In this document: in pieces, positions 8,342-14,092 of the stretch | Numbering within the stretch: the stretch's first letter is position 1 | Layout of the letters: every line of letters begins with the position of its first letter | NCBI GenBank assembly: GCA_020720565.1 | Contig: DYOK01000049.1 | Coordinates: forward strand, 1-14,092 | Length of the DNA stretch: 14,092 nt | DNA from: Acetofilamentum sp. | GTDB taxonomy: Bacteria > Bacteroidota > Bacteroidia > Bacteroidales > JAFGXI01 | Reading direction: 5' to 3' | The notes under the pieces: model-generated | What the model was told of the DNA's origin: nothing | Database searches by the model: none | Seen by the model: the letters and a program-made list of their open reading frames with translations, nothing else | Made by a program: the position numbers and the translations under genes

Positions 8342-9226
8342 ATGAAAGGAATTGTATTAGCTGGTGGCTCAGGCACACGTCTTTTTCCGATTACGAAAAG
8401 TATATCGAAGCAAATTATTCCGGTTTACGACAAACCGATGATTTATTACCCTTTGTCGGTCTTGATGTTGTCGGGGATTCGCGAAATATTGATTATTTCG
8501 ACACCCAAAGATATTCATCTTTACGAAGATTTGTTAGGCGATGGTTCACAACTTGGCCTAAAGTTAGAATATGCAATTCAACCTTCGCCCGATGGACTGG
8601 CACAAGCGTTTGTTATCGGTGAAAAGTTTATTGGAAAAGACAATGTGTGTATGGTATTGGGCGACAATATCTTTTATGGTCACTCGTTTGGCCAATTGGC
8701 ATTAGATGCCGCAAAGTTGACCGATGGTGCCATTGTGTTTGGTTATTATGTGCGCGACCCCGAACGTTATGGTGTGGCTGAATTTGACGCCGATGGCAAG
8801 GTTCTAAGTCTCGAAGAGAAACCCAAACAACCCAAATCGAATTATGCAGTAACAGGTTTGTACTACTATTCAAACGATGTGATTCAAAAAGCCAAAACTT
8901 TGAAGCCTTCACCTAGAGGCGAATTCGAAATTACCGATTTAAATAAGTTGTATCTCGAAGAAAATAGATTGAGTGTCAAATTGTTGGGTAGAGGTTTCGC
9001 TTGGCTCGATACAGGTACTCACGAAAGCTTATTAGATGCTTCGAACTATGTGGCCACGGTCGAACGTCGTCAAGGACTTAAAGTGTCTTGCATCGAGGAA
9101 ATTGCATACAGAAGAGGCTTTATCGATAATGCTCAGCTACGCAAATTGGCAGAACCCATGATGAAAAACCAATATGGTGAGTATTTGATGGCTATTGCTG
9201 ATGAAAAAATTAAAGAAATCAGATGA
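8342..9226 (+). CDS. rfbA: Glucose-1-phosphate thymidylyltransferase (RfbA/RmlA)
   Basis: It catalyses the first step of dTDP-L-rhamnose synthesis in the cytoplasm: dTTP plus glucose-1-phosphate gives dTDP-glucose and pyrophosphate. The 294-residue length is typical. The nucleotidyltransferase signature GGSGTRLFPITKSISKQ lies at about 8-24, followed by the IPVYDKPMIYYPLS segment. The metal-binding LGDNIFYGH has Asp108, and EEKPKQPKSNYAVTGLYYY and the WLDTGTHESLLDAS block are also characteristic. The start is the ATG at 8342, directly before MKGIVLAGG. rfbC follows after 53 bases, probably in the same operon. Its substrate could be supplied by the sugar mutase encoded at 12140-13861. The product dTDP-glucose normally goes to RfbB, whose gene is not in this window. 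Confidence 0.96.
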   Translation: MKGIVLAGGSGTRLFPITKSISKQIIPVYDKPMIYYPLSVLMLSGIREILIISTPKDIHLYEDLLGDGSQLGLKLEYAIQPSPDGLAQAFVIGEKFIGKDNVCMVLGDNIFYGHSFGQLALDAAKLTDGAIVFGYYVRDPERYGVAEFDADGKVLSLEEKPKQPKSNYAVTGLYYYSNDVIQKAKTLKPSPRGEFEITDLNKLYLEENRLSVKLLGRGFAWLDTGTHESLLDASNYVATVERRQGLKVSCIEEIAYRRGFIDNAQLRKLAEPMMKNQYGEYLMAIADEKIKEIR

Positions 9227-9279
9227 TTAGAAAAATATCAATTTCTTAAAACTACTATACAACTTTTTAACTGCAAATT

Positions 9280-9828
9280 ATGAAGATTATTAAAACCTCG
9301 ATAGCCGATTTGCTCATTATTGAACCAGACATTTTTAAAGATGAAAGGGGCTATTTTTTCGAGACTTACAATTTAAATCGTTATTACGAAAACGGGATAA
9401 CTGCCGATTTTCTTCAAGATAACGAAGCTTTTTCGAATTATGGGGTACTTAGAGGCTTGCATTATCAATTAGCACCTTATACACAAGCTAAATTAGTCAG
9501 AGTAGTTCAAGGTCGAGTGCTCGATGTGGCTGTGGATTTAAGACGAAATTCGCCAACATTCAAGCAATGGATTTCGATGGAAATTTCGGCCGAAAATAAA
9601 AGGCAATTTCTAGTTCCTAGAGGATTTGCTCATGGCTATTCGGTGCTCGAAGACCAAACCATTTTTGTTTATAAATGCGACAATGTGTATCATAAAGCAT
9701 CGGAACGTTCTATCAATCCTTTCGACCCAAGTTTAAATATTGATTGGGGCATCCCTAAAGATAAAATCTTGTTGTCGCCTAAAGATATAGCCAATCCTAA
9801 CATAGAAGATGCGGAATTCGATTTTTAA
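9280..9828 (+). CDS. rfbC: dTDP-4-dehydrorhamnose 3,5-epimerase (RfbC/RmlC)
   Basis: It epimerises dTDP-4-keto-6-deoxy-D-glucose at C3 and C5 to dTDP-4-keto-L-rhamnose, the third step of the pathway. The 182-residue length is normal for this cupin enzyme. Recognisable elements are FKDERGYFFETYN near the N-terminus, GVLRGLHYQ with the likely catalytic base His61, KLVRVVQGRVLDVAVDLRRNSPT, FLVPRGFAHGYSVLED, and the IDWGIPKDKILLSPKD tail. The gene sits between rfbA and rfbD, as in many rhamnose clusters. Its TAA stop (9826-9828) lies inside a reversed, one-base-shorter copy of the interspersed repeat. Confidence 0.95.
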   Translation: MKIIKTSIADLLIIEPDIFKDERGYFFETYNLNRYYENGITADFLQDNEAFSNYGVLRGLHYQLAPYTQAKLVRVVQGRVLDVAVDLRRNSPTFKQWISMEISAENKRQFLVPRGFAHGYSVLEDQTIFVYKCDNVYHKASERSINPFDPSLNIDWGIPKDKILLSPKDIANPNIEDAEFDF

Positions 9829-9839
9829 GTCTTCGACCT
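9826..9839 (-). repeat. Interspersed palindromic repeat, copy D (reversed, one base shorter)
   Basis: The - strand reads AGGTCGAAGACTTA, the core with one C missing. The adjoining - strand sequence (AAATATCAAAAAC) resembles the upstream part of copy A, supporting homology. The core includes the rfbC stop codon, so the element abuts or replaces the original gene end. On the + strand it is followed by a short T-run. Confidence 0.75.
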
Positions 9840-9970
9840 GTTTTTGATATTTCAATAAGTACTTAGCATAATATAGTGTCCGATTTCGTTAAGCTAAGGT
9901 TTTTTTTAATGCACCTTACAAAACTAATAAATAGGTCGAAGACCTTAACTGTTTAAACCAGATATAAATA
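9829..9970. other. rfbC-rfbD intergenic segment bounded by inverted repeat copies
   Basis: This 142-base AT-rich gap is unusually long for adjacent genes of one pathway. It is bounded by repeat copy D on the left and copy E on the right in opposite orientations, so a transcript through it could pair AAGTCTTCGACCT with AGGTCGAAGACCTT across about 93 bases. It contains an 8-T run at about 9900-9907 and no coding region. Confidence 0.5.
9933..9947 (+). repeat. Interspersed palindromic repeat, copy E
   Basis: This is an exact core AGGTCGAAGACCTTA with an extension from about 9916 (TTACAAAACTAATAAAT) that closely matches copy C. It lies 24 bases upstream of the rfbD start. Confidence 0.85.
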
Positions 9971-10846
9971 ATGACAAGCAAAATATTAGTAACAGGTTCG
10001 AACGGACAATTGGGCAGCGAGATTAAAGAATTATCGTCCATGTATCCCCAATTGTCTTTCGATTTTCTCGATGTGGCCGATTTAGACATTACCGACAGAG
10101 CAATGGTGGAACAATATTTCGATTCGCATCCGATCGATTATATTATTAACTGTGCAGCATATACTGCGGTTGATAAAGCCGAAACCGAAACTGATTTGGC
10201 CAATAAAATCAACGCAGAAGCCGTTCGGAATCTTTTGTCAGGTTCGGAAAAGCATCAATCTAAACTTTTACATATTTCGACCGATTATGTGTTTGGCGGC
10301 ATACACAACACCCCAATTGACGAATCGACCGCAACGAATCCCGAATCGGCTTATGGATTAAGTAAGCTTAAAGGCGAAATATTAGCTTCTGACTCCGGTC
10401 GTGCAATCATTATCAGAACCGCATGGTTGTATTCAAGATTTGGGCAGAATTTTGTTAAAACCATTCGCAAATACGCCAAAGAAAGAGATTCGCTCTCGGT
10501 TGTGTACGACCAAATTGGGACGCCAACCTATGCAGCGGACTTAGCCAAAGCAATATTGGATATCATTTCTAAAGTTTCAGATAATTCGGCCGTTTTTCAA
10601 GCAGGAATATACCACTATGCCAACGAGGGCGTATTAAGTTGGTACGATTTTGCCATTGAAATATGCAATATGAGCCAAATTAAGACCCCGATATTGCCGG
10701 TGCTGAGTCATCAGTATCCGACACCGGCCAAACGTCCGGCGTACAGTGTGCTCGACAAACAAAAAATTAAAAATACATTTGATATAAAGATTCCATATTG
10801 GAAAGATAGCTTAAGAACATGTATCGATTGGCTCGAAAAAGGTTGA
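9971..10846 (+). CDS. rfbD: dTDP-4-dehydrorhamnose reductase (RfbD/RmlD)
   Basis: It reduces dTDP-4-keto-L-rhamnose to dTDP-L-rhamnose with NAD(P)H, the last step of the pathway. The 291-residue protein is an extended SDR enzyme. It has an N-terminal Rossmann motif LVTGSNGQLGSEI (about 6-18), CAAYTAVDKAE, STDYVFGG, and the catalytic YxxxK as Tyr128-Lys132 in YGLSKLKGE. RTAWLYS and the C-terminal Arg-Pro segment (AKRPAYSVLD) are also characteristic. The length matches the family. It is in the same direction as rfbA and rfbC, but the 142-base gap before it, bounded by repeat copies, may hold separate expression signals or reduce read-through. Confidence 0.95.
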   Translation: MTSKILVTGSNGQLGSEIKELSSMYPQLSFDFLDVADLDITDRAMVEQYFDSHPIDYIINCAAYTAVDKAETETDLANKINAEAVRNLLSGSEKHQSKLLHISTDYVFGGIHNTPIDESTATNPESAYGLSKLKGEILASDSGRAIIIRTAWLYSRFGQNFVKTIRKYAKERDSLSVVYDQIGTPTYAADLAKAILDIISKVSDNSAVFQAGIYHYANEGVLSWYDFAIEICNMSQIKTPILPVLSHQYPTPAKRPAYSVLDKQKIKNTFDIKIPYWKDSLRTCIDWLEKG

Positions 10847-10848
10847 TG

Positions 10849-10872
10849 TTTGTTGACTTAAAGTTAAACAAA
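10849..10872. repeat. Inverted repeat between rfbD and the methyltransferase gene
   Basis: TTTGTTGACTT and AAGTTAAACAAA pair with one bulge around a two-base loop, directly after the rfbD stop. A second option pairs CTTAAAGT (10857-10864) with ACTTTAAG (10879-10886). No T-run follows, so an operator or weak attenuator is as likely as a terminator. Confidence 0.35.
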
Positions 10873-10896
10873 GTCTTTACTTTAAGGTAGAATTTA

Positions 10897-10904
10897 TAAC
10901 TTTG
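10897..10904 (+). promoter_or_regulatory. Candidate -7 element very close to the methyltransferase start
   Basis: TAACTTTG is an exact TAnnTTTG match ending four bases before the ATG at 10909. If used, transcription would begin at or next to the start codon, giving a leaderless or almost leaderless mRNA. No clear TTG is found 17-23 bases upstream, which lowers confidence. Confidence 0.3.
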
Positions 10905-10908
10905 TAGG

Positions 10909-11808
10909 ATGAACAGAACGTACCATACCATTTGCCCAATTTGCCGCTCATCGAGCTTAGAACACCATCTTAAAGTACAAGATTATACCGTCTCGGGTGA
11001 AACGTATGATTTGGTTCGCTGTTCAGATTGTGGGTTTATATTAACACAAGATGCCCCCGATGCCGAATCGATAGGTCCTTATTACAAATCGGAAACTTAT
11101 GTATCGCACAGCGACACCAAAAAAGGCATTTTTTTCAAAGCTTATCATTGGGCGAGAGAAATTATGCTCAATCAGAAGTACAAGCAAATTGTAAAACGCT
11201 TACCCAAAGCAACTGAATCAGAACTTTTAGATATTGGATGCGGTCGGGCGTATTTCCTTAATTTTATGAGCCAAAAAGGTTTCATTTGTACCGGAATTGA
11301 ACAAGATGCAGAGGTGAGGAAAAATGCCATTAATCAATTTGGGCTTAATGTTTTACCAACCAGTGCATTATATAATTTGCCGGAGAAAAAATTTGACGTC
11401 ATTACGCTTTGGCATGTATTGGAACATGTGCACGACTTGCAAGCCTATCTAAATCAAATCAAATTGCTGTTAAAGCCCAATGGCCTTTTAGTCATTGCTT
11501 TACCAAATCCCGTATCGGCCGATGTTCGACATTACGGTAAATATTGGTCGGGATGGGATGTCCCAATCCATTTGTGGCATTTTACACCTCAAAATATTCA
11601 AGACTTGTTGAGTCAATATCAATTTAAATTAATCGATAAAAAAACGATGCCTTTCGATCCGTTTTATCTTTCTATTTTAAGTTCCGGACATCAGTCAAAA
11701 TCGCTGCCCACGCTTCGCGGTTTATTTAATGGAAAGATTTTTCTGATTAAAAGTTGGTTTAATGTTGATAAATCAAGTTCCATCACTTATTTTTTTCAAA
11801 CTCAATAA
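10909..11808 (+). CDS. Class I SAM-dependent methyltransferase with N-terminal zinc-ribbon-like cysteines
   Basis: The 299-residue protein has an N-terminal pair of CxxC motifs (Cys9/Cys12 and Cys38/Cys41) that probably bind zinc. A Rossmann methyltransferase domain follows, with motif I LLDIGCGRAYFL (from about 106), an acidic residue in GIEQD for SAM ribose binding, and WHVLEHVHD (168-176). The tail includes WDVPIHLWHFTP, which I associate with a group of methyltransferases found near surface-glycan genes. The substrate cannot be told from sequence; a sugar nucleotide or a glycan or lipid intermediate is suggested by the neighbouring rfb genes and sugar mutase. It starts 62 bases after rfbD. 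The cysteines argue against a plain UbiE-type enzyme. Confidence 0.85.
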   Translation: MNRTYHTICPICRSSSLEHHLKVQDYTVSGETYDLVRCSDCGFILTQDAPDAESIGPYYKSETYVSHSDTKKGIFFKAYHWAREIMLNQKYKQIVKRLPKATESELLDIGCGRAYFLNFMSQKGFICTGIEQDAEVRKNAINQFGLNVLPTSALYNLPEKKFDVITLWHVLEHVHDLQAYLNQIKLLLKPNGLLVIALPNPVSADVRHYGKYWSGWDVPIHLWHFTPQNIQDLLSQYQFKLIDKKTMPFDPFYLSILSSGHQSKSLPTLRGLFNGKIFLIKSWFNVDKSSSITYFFQTQ

Positions 11809-11877
11809 GGTGTTATTATTTTTTATTACTTTCAGCAAAATCAGGTTAAATCTTTTTTTCTTATGCTGGAGAAAAAT

Positions 11878-11962
11878 CTTTGTGTTTCTTTGTGCAAATT
11901 TTTGTGTTACTTTGTGTTACAGCTTTTCCACAAAAGACTCAGAGTGCATCACAAAAGACTCA
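11878..11962. repeat. TTTGTG / CACAAAAGACTCA repeat cluster
   Basis: The left part repeats TTTGTG-type words (for example CTTTGTGTTTCTTTGTGC at 11878-11895). The right part has two direct copies of CACAAAAGACTCA, starting 21 bases apart. The two parts are roughly reverse complementary, so the cluster can fold imperfectly. From memory, such CACAAAGACTCAAAG-type words often accompany GxxExxY genes, matching the relic directly downstream. Confidence 0.5.
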
Positions 11963-11964
11963 AA

Positions 11965-12051
11965 GAATATCAAGAATGTTTATATTTTGAGTTGGTTAGG
12001 GCAGGATTAGAAGTTCAAAAAGGAAAACCGATAACGATTATATATAAATAA
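11965..12051 (+). pseudogene. Relic of a GxxExxY-family gene
   Basis: The last 28 codons before TAA read EYQECLYFEL, VRAGLEVQKG, KPITIIYK. This closely follows the central part of GxxExxY proteins, which typically read YEECLYYEL, then AGLxVExQKPIPIIY. Full proteins have about 125 residues; the N-terminal G-x-x-E half of the motif and the C-terminal half are missing. Upstream codons in this frame do not match the family and a stop falls directly after the fragment. I read it as a decayed remnant with no product, although the frame is open from 11863. The function of the intact family is not well established. Confidence 0.6.
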
Positions 12052-12139
12052 GTGAAATTTTACAGTGATCAATTAAAATATTAGCACAGAAAAAAAGGTT
12101 TAACTAAAATTTATTCCAACCACTTAAAACATTTTGATT

Positions 12140-13861
12140 ATGGATTCGAAAATTCTTGAAAAATCTCAATATTGGACAGGCTCGATGTTCGATTCGGAAA
12201 CTGTAGCTCAGGTTAAGCATTTGATAGCCAACGACGAAAAAGAGCTGACCGAGTCATTTTACCGCGATTTAGAATTTGGCACTGGCGGTCTACGTGGAAT
12301 TATGGGTGTGGGTACCAATCGGATGAACGCCTATACGGTTGGAATGGCGACTCAAGGTTTTGCAAATTACATAAAGCAACAATTCCCCAACTTGTCGCAA
12401 ATTAAAGTGGCCATTGCACACGATTGCCGTAACAACAGTCGCTTTTTTGCCGAAACAGCCGCAAATATAATGAGCGGACTGGGTTTTAAAGTGTTTCTAT
12501 TCGAAGATTTGCGCCCGACTCCTGAGTTATCATTTGCTATTCGAGAGCTAAAATGTCAAGGCGGAATTGTGCTCACAGCCTCGCACAATCCCAAAGAATA
12601 TAATGGCTTTAAAGCCTATTGGAGCGATGGTGGGCAGTTAATAGCACCTCACGATAATAATGTGATAAACGAAGTGAACAAGGTTAAAATTGAGGATATT
12701 AACTTTAAAGGTCAACCATCTAATATAGAAGTTTTAGGGAAAGAATTTGACCAAATTTATCTTAAAAAACTTCATGGATTAAGTTTGAATCCACAAGCCA
12801 TAGCACGTCAGTCGAATTTATCGATAGTTTATACGCCCATACATGGAACGGGGGTGAGTTTAGTACCCGAAATTTTATCAATATTTGGTTTTAAAAATGT
12901 CCAATCGGTTAAAGAACAAACTGTTGTCGATGGAAATTTCCCCACAGTGCATTCGCCTAACCCCGAAGAGCGAACGGCTTTAGCCATGGCAATTGCACTT
13001 GCAGAAAAAGACGGTGCTGAATTGGTAATGGCAACCGACCCCGACGCCGATCGTGTGGGCATTGCTGTTCGTAATCAAAAAAATGAATTTGTATTATTAA
13101 ATGGAAACCAGACCGGTGCTCTATTGCTCAATTATCTATTAACGCAATGGAAGGCTACTGGAAAATTGACAGGTAAAGAATATGTAGTTAAAACCATCGT
13201 AACCAGCGAATTGTTAGCCGATATGGCAAAAGCACATCAAGTAGAATATTTCGATGTACTCACTGGCTTTAAATACATCGCTGATGTCATTTTACAAAAC
13301 GAAGGTAAAAAAACATTCATTGGTGGGGGAGAAGAAAGTTATGGATATTTAGCAGGCGAATTTGTTCGTGACAAAGATGCTGTAATGGCCTGTGCATTAA
13401 TAGCCGAAGCTGCTGCGTATGCAAAAGACAATGGCATGAGCTTGTACGAACAACTCTTAGATATTTATAAAACTTATGGGGTTTACTACGAAGATTTGAT
13501 TTCTCTTACTAAAAAAGGAAAAGAAGGTCTCGAAGAAATTATTGCTATGATGGCCAATTACAGAGCCAACCCACCCAAGTCGATTGCCGGTGTTTCTGTA
13601 CAAATGATAAAAGACTACAAGTTAAGTTTGAGTAAAGATTTGCTTACAGGAAATACATCACCAATCGATTTGCCAAAATCTGACGTATTACAATTCTATT
13701 TGACAGATGGCACCAAGATTTCGGTTCGCCCTTCGGGTACTGAGCCTAAAATTAAGTTCTATATCGGTGTAAAAGATGCTTATAGCGGAAATATCGAATC
13801 CGATATCGAAAGTGCTAAACAAAAAATTAGCAGCATCAGAAAGGATTTGAACTTGAATTAA
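12140..13861 (+). CDS. Phosphoglucomutase/phosphomannomutase (alpha-D-phosphohexomutase family)
   Basis: It interconverts hexose-6-phosphate and hexose-1-phosphate through a phosphoserine intermediate in the cytoplasm. The 573 residues match the long PgcA-type bacterial enzymes. The N-terminal FGTGGLRGIMGVGTNRMN motif is followed by the catalytic loop TASHNP with Ser148, the Mg2+-binding DPDADR at 300-305, the sugar-binding GGEESYG at 396-402, and the phosphate-binding RPSGTEP at 530-536, in the family order. The ATG at 12140 is preferred; a TTG two codons upstream (12134) is in frame but adds nothing. Specificity for glucose or mannose cannot be settled from motifs. Glucose-1-phosphate would feed RfbA. 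It is separated from the methyltransferase by 331 bases and followed by a strong terminator, so it may be transcribed on its own. Confidence 0.93.
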   Translation: MDSKILEKSQYWTGSMFDSETVAQVKHLIANDEKELTESFYRDLEFGTGGLRGIMGVGTNRMNAYTVGMATQGFANYIKQQFPNLSQIKVAIAHDCRNNSRFFAETAANIMSGLGFKVFLFEDLRPTPELSFAIRELKCQGGIVLTASHNPKEYNGFKAYWSDGGQLIAPHDNNVINEVNKVKIEDINFKGQPSNIEVLGKEFDQIYLKKLHGLSLNPQAIARQSNLSIVYTPIHGTGVSLVPEILSIFGFKNVQSVKEQTVVDGNFPTVHSPNPEERTALAMAIALAEKDGAELVMATDPDADRVGIAVRNQKNEFVLLNGNQTGALLLNYLLTQWKATGKLTGKEYVVKTIVTSELLADMAKAHQVEYFDVLTGFKYIADVILQNEGKKTFIGGGEESYGYLAGEFVRDKDAVMACALIAEAAAYAKDNGMSLYEQLLDIYKTYGVYYEDLISLTKKGKEGLEEIIAMMANYRANPPKSIAGVSVQMIKDYKLSLSKDLLTGNTSPIDLPKSDVLQFYLTDGTKISVRPSGTEPKIKFYIGVKDAYSGNIESDIESAKQKISSIRKDLNLN

Positions 13862-13880
13862 AGTTCTTCGTTAATAATAG

Positions 13881-13917
13881 AAAAGGGTCTGTATTTTAAT
13901 CAACAGATCCTTTTTTT
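13881..13917. terminator. Rho-independent terminator, likely bidirectional
   Basis: AAAAGGGTCTGT (13881-13892) pairs with ACAGATCCTTTT (13903-13914) in a 12-bp stem with one G-T pair and a 10-base loop. A T-run follows on the + strand, and a weaker T-rich tract follows on the - strand. It ends the sugar mutase transcript and probably also the convergent gene, whose stop codon lies in the loop. Confidence 0.85.
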
Positions 13918-14092
13918 ATTTGTTCGATTTCGAAAATGCTCAAGCCAGTAATTTCCGAAATCTCGTTCACATTCATTCCATTCGACAAGAGCTTTCTGGC
14001 TATCGCCATCGCTTTATCAAGTTCCCCTTCAGCACGTCCTTCAGCACGTCCTTCGGCACGTCCTTTCTCATGGGTTTGATGAAGAATGGTTT
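13896..14092 (-). CDS. C-terminal part of an Rpn/PD-(D/E)XK-type nuclease or transposase-like protein (partial)
   Basis: The - strand is open from the right edge to TAA at 13896-13898, giving 64 residues of a C-terminus. It reads EKGRAEGRAEGRAEGELDKAMAIARKLLSNGMNVNEISEITGLSIFEIEQIKK in successive parts: a Gly-Arg-Ala-Glu repeat, a helix, then a helix-turn-helix-like motif. This tail is characteristic of Rpn-family recombination-promoting nucleases and related PD-(D/E)XK transposase-like proteins. The nuclease domain would lie beyond the window, so neither integrity nor activity can be judged. The repeat comes from three tandem 12-base units at 14028-14063. The gene converges with the sugar mutase and shares its terminator. 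Confidence 0.62.
   Translation of the reverse strand, partial: TILHQTHEKGRAEGRAEGRAEGELDKAMAIARKLLSNGMNVNEISEITGLSIFEIEQIKKGSVD
14028..14063 (-). repeat. Tandem 12-base repeat encoding Gly-Arg-Ala-Glu
   Basis: Three units of TTCRGCACGTCC (+ strand) follow each other with one base difference, encoding GRAE three times on the - strand. Such runs are prone to unit gain or loss, and the length of the linker they encode may vary between strains. Confidence 0.85.

Larger units (their letters stand above)
11809..12139. other. Spacer with decayed sequence between the methyltransferase and sugar mutase genes
   Basis: This 331-base AT-rich region contains T-rich sequence after the methyltransferase stop, a cluster of TTTGTG-type words (11878-11922), two copies of CACAAAAGACTCA (11929-11941 and 11950-11962), and a GxxExxY gene relic (11965-12051). 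The rest, 12052-12139, shows no gene and no promoter I could identify for the sugar mutase. A short open frame across 11863-12051 is not a credible gene apart from its last 28 codons. Confidence 0.55.

Noticed and set aside
74..9947. CRISPR-like reading of the repeated AGGTCGAAGACCT element
   Set aside because: Copies are hundreds to thousands of bases apart, in both orientations, with no regular spacers and no cas genes.
11762..12010. Open frame running from the methyltransferase end into the spacer
   Set aside because: It is low-complexity, rich in Phe, Cys and Leu, derived from T-rich and TTTGTG repeats, and starts within the methyltransferase gene.
12134..12139. TTG start for the sugar mutase
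   Set aside because: It adds only two residues to a good ATG start and nothing in the family requires them.

Overview
The window looks like chromosomal DNA from a member of the Bacteroidota. The sequence is AT-rich. It carries a gingipain-family (C25) protease with a type IX secretion (T9SS) type A sorting domain, small lipoproteins typical of the phylum, TAnnTTTG-like -7 promoter boxes, and no obvious Shine-Dalgarno sites. Genus and species cannot be read from it. Every complete gene is on the + strand; only a partial gene at the right edge is on the - strand.

Left block (1-6953): a 249-bp leader with a candidate promoter precedes a 1658-residue secreted C25 peptidase resembling PorU2-type putative T9SS sortases. 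It contains what I read as an ILEI/FAM3-like domain. Its stop codon overlaps the TTG start of an Omp85 (BamA/TamA-like) outer-membrane barrel protein, so the two are probably one translationally coupled unit acting at the outer membrane.

Middle block (6954-8341): a small MORN-repeat lipoprotein and a two-helix membrane protein with a bacterial PH (bPH_4-like) domain, then about 400 bp without a gene upstream of the sugar genes.

Right block (8342-13861): rfbA, rfbC and rfbD of dTDP-L-rhamnose synthesis (rfbB is not here), a class I methyltransferase with two N-terminal CxxC pairs, a spacer holding a relic of a GxxExxY gene, and a phosphoglucomutase/phosphomannomutase. The mutase could supply the glucose-1-phosphate that RfbA uses, so this block points to surface-polysaccharide precursor supply. 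A strong terminator closes it. The convergent partial gene from the right edge, an Rpn/PD-(D/E)XK-type C-terminal tail, ends inside the terminator hairpin.

The feature least explained by the genes is an interspersed repeat with an interrupted palindromic core, AGGTC-GAA-GACCT followed by TTA. It occurs five times (near 74, 7547, 8064, 9826 in reverse, and 9933), four of them with related AT-rich sequence upstream. One copy is translated inside the start of the bPH gene, one overlaps the rfbC stop codon, and two flank the rfbC-rfbD gap as an inverted pair. No CRISPR array, tRNA, rRNA or complete insertion sequence was seen.
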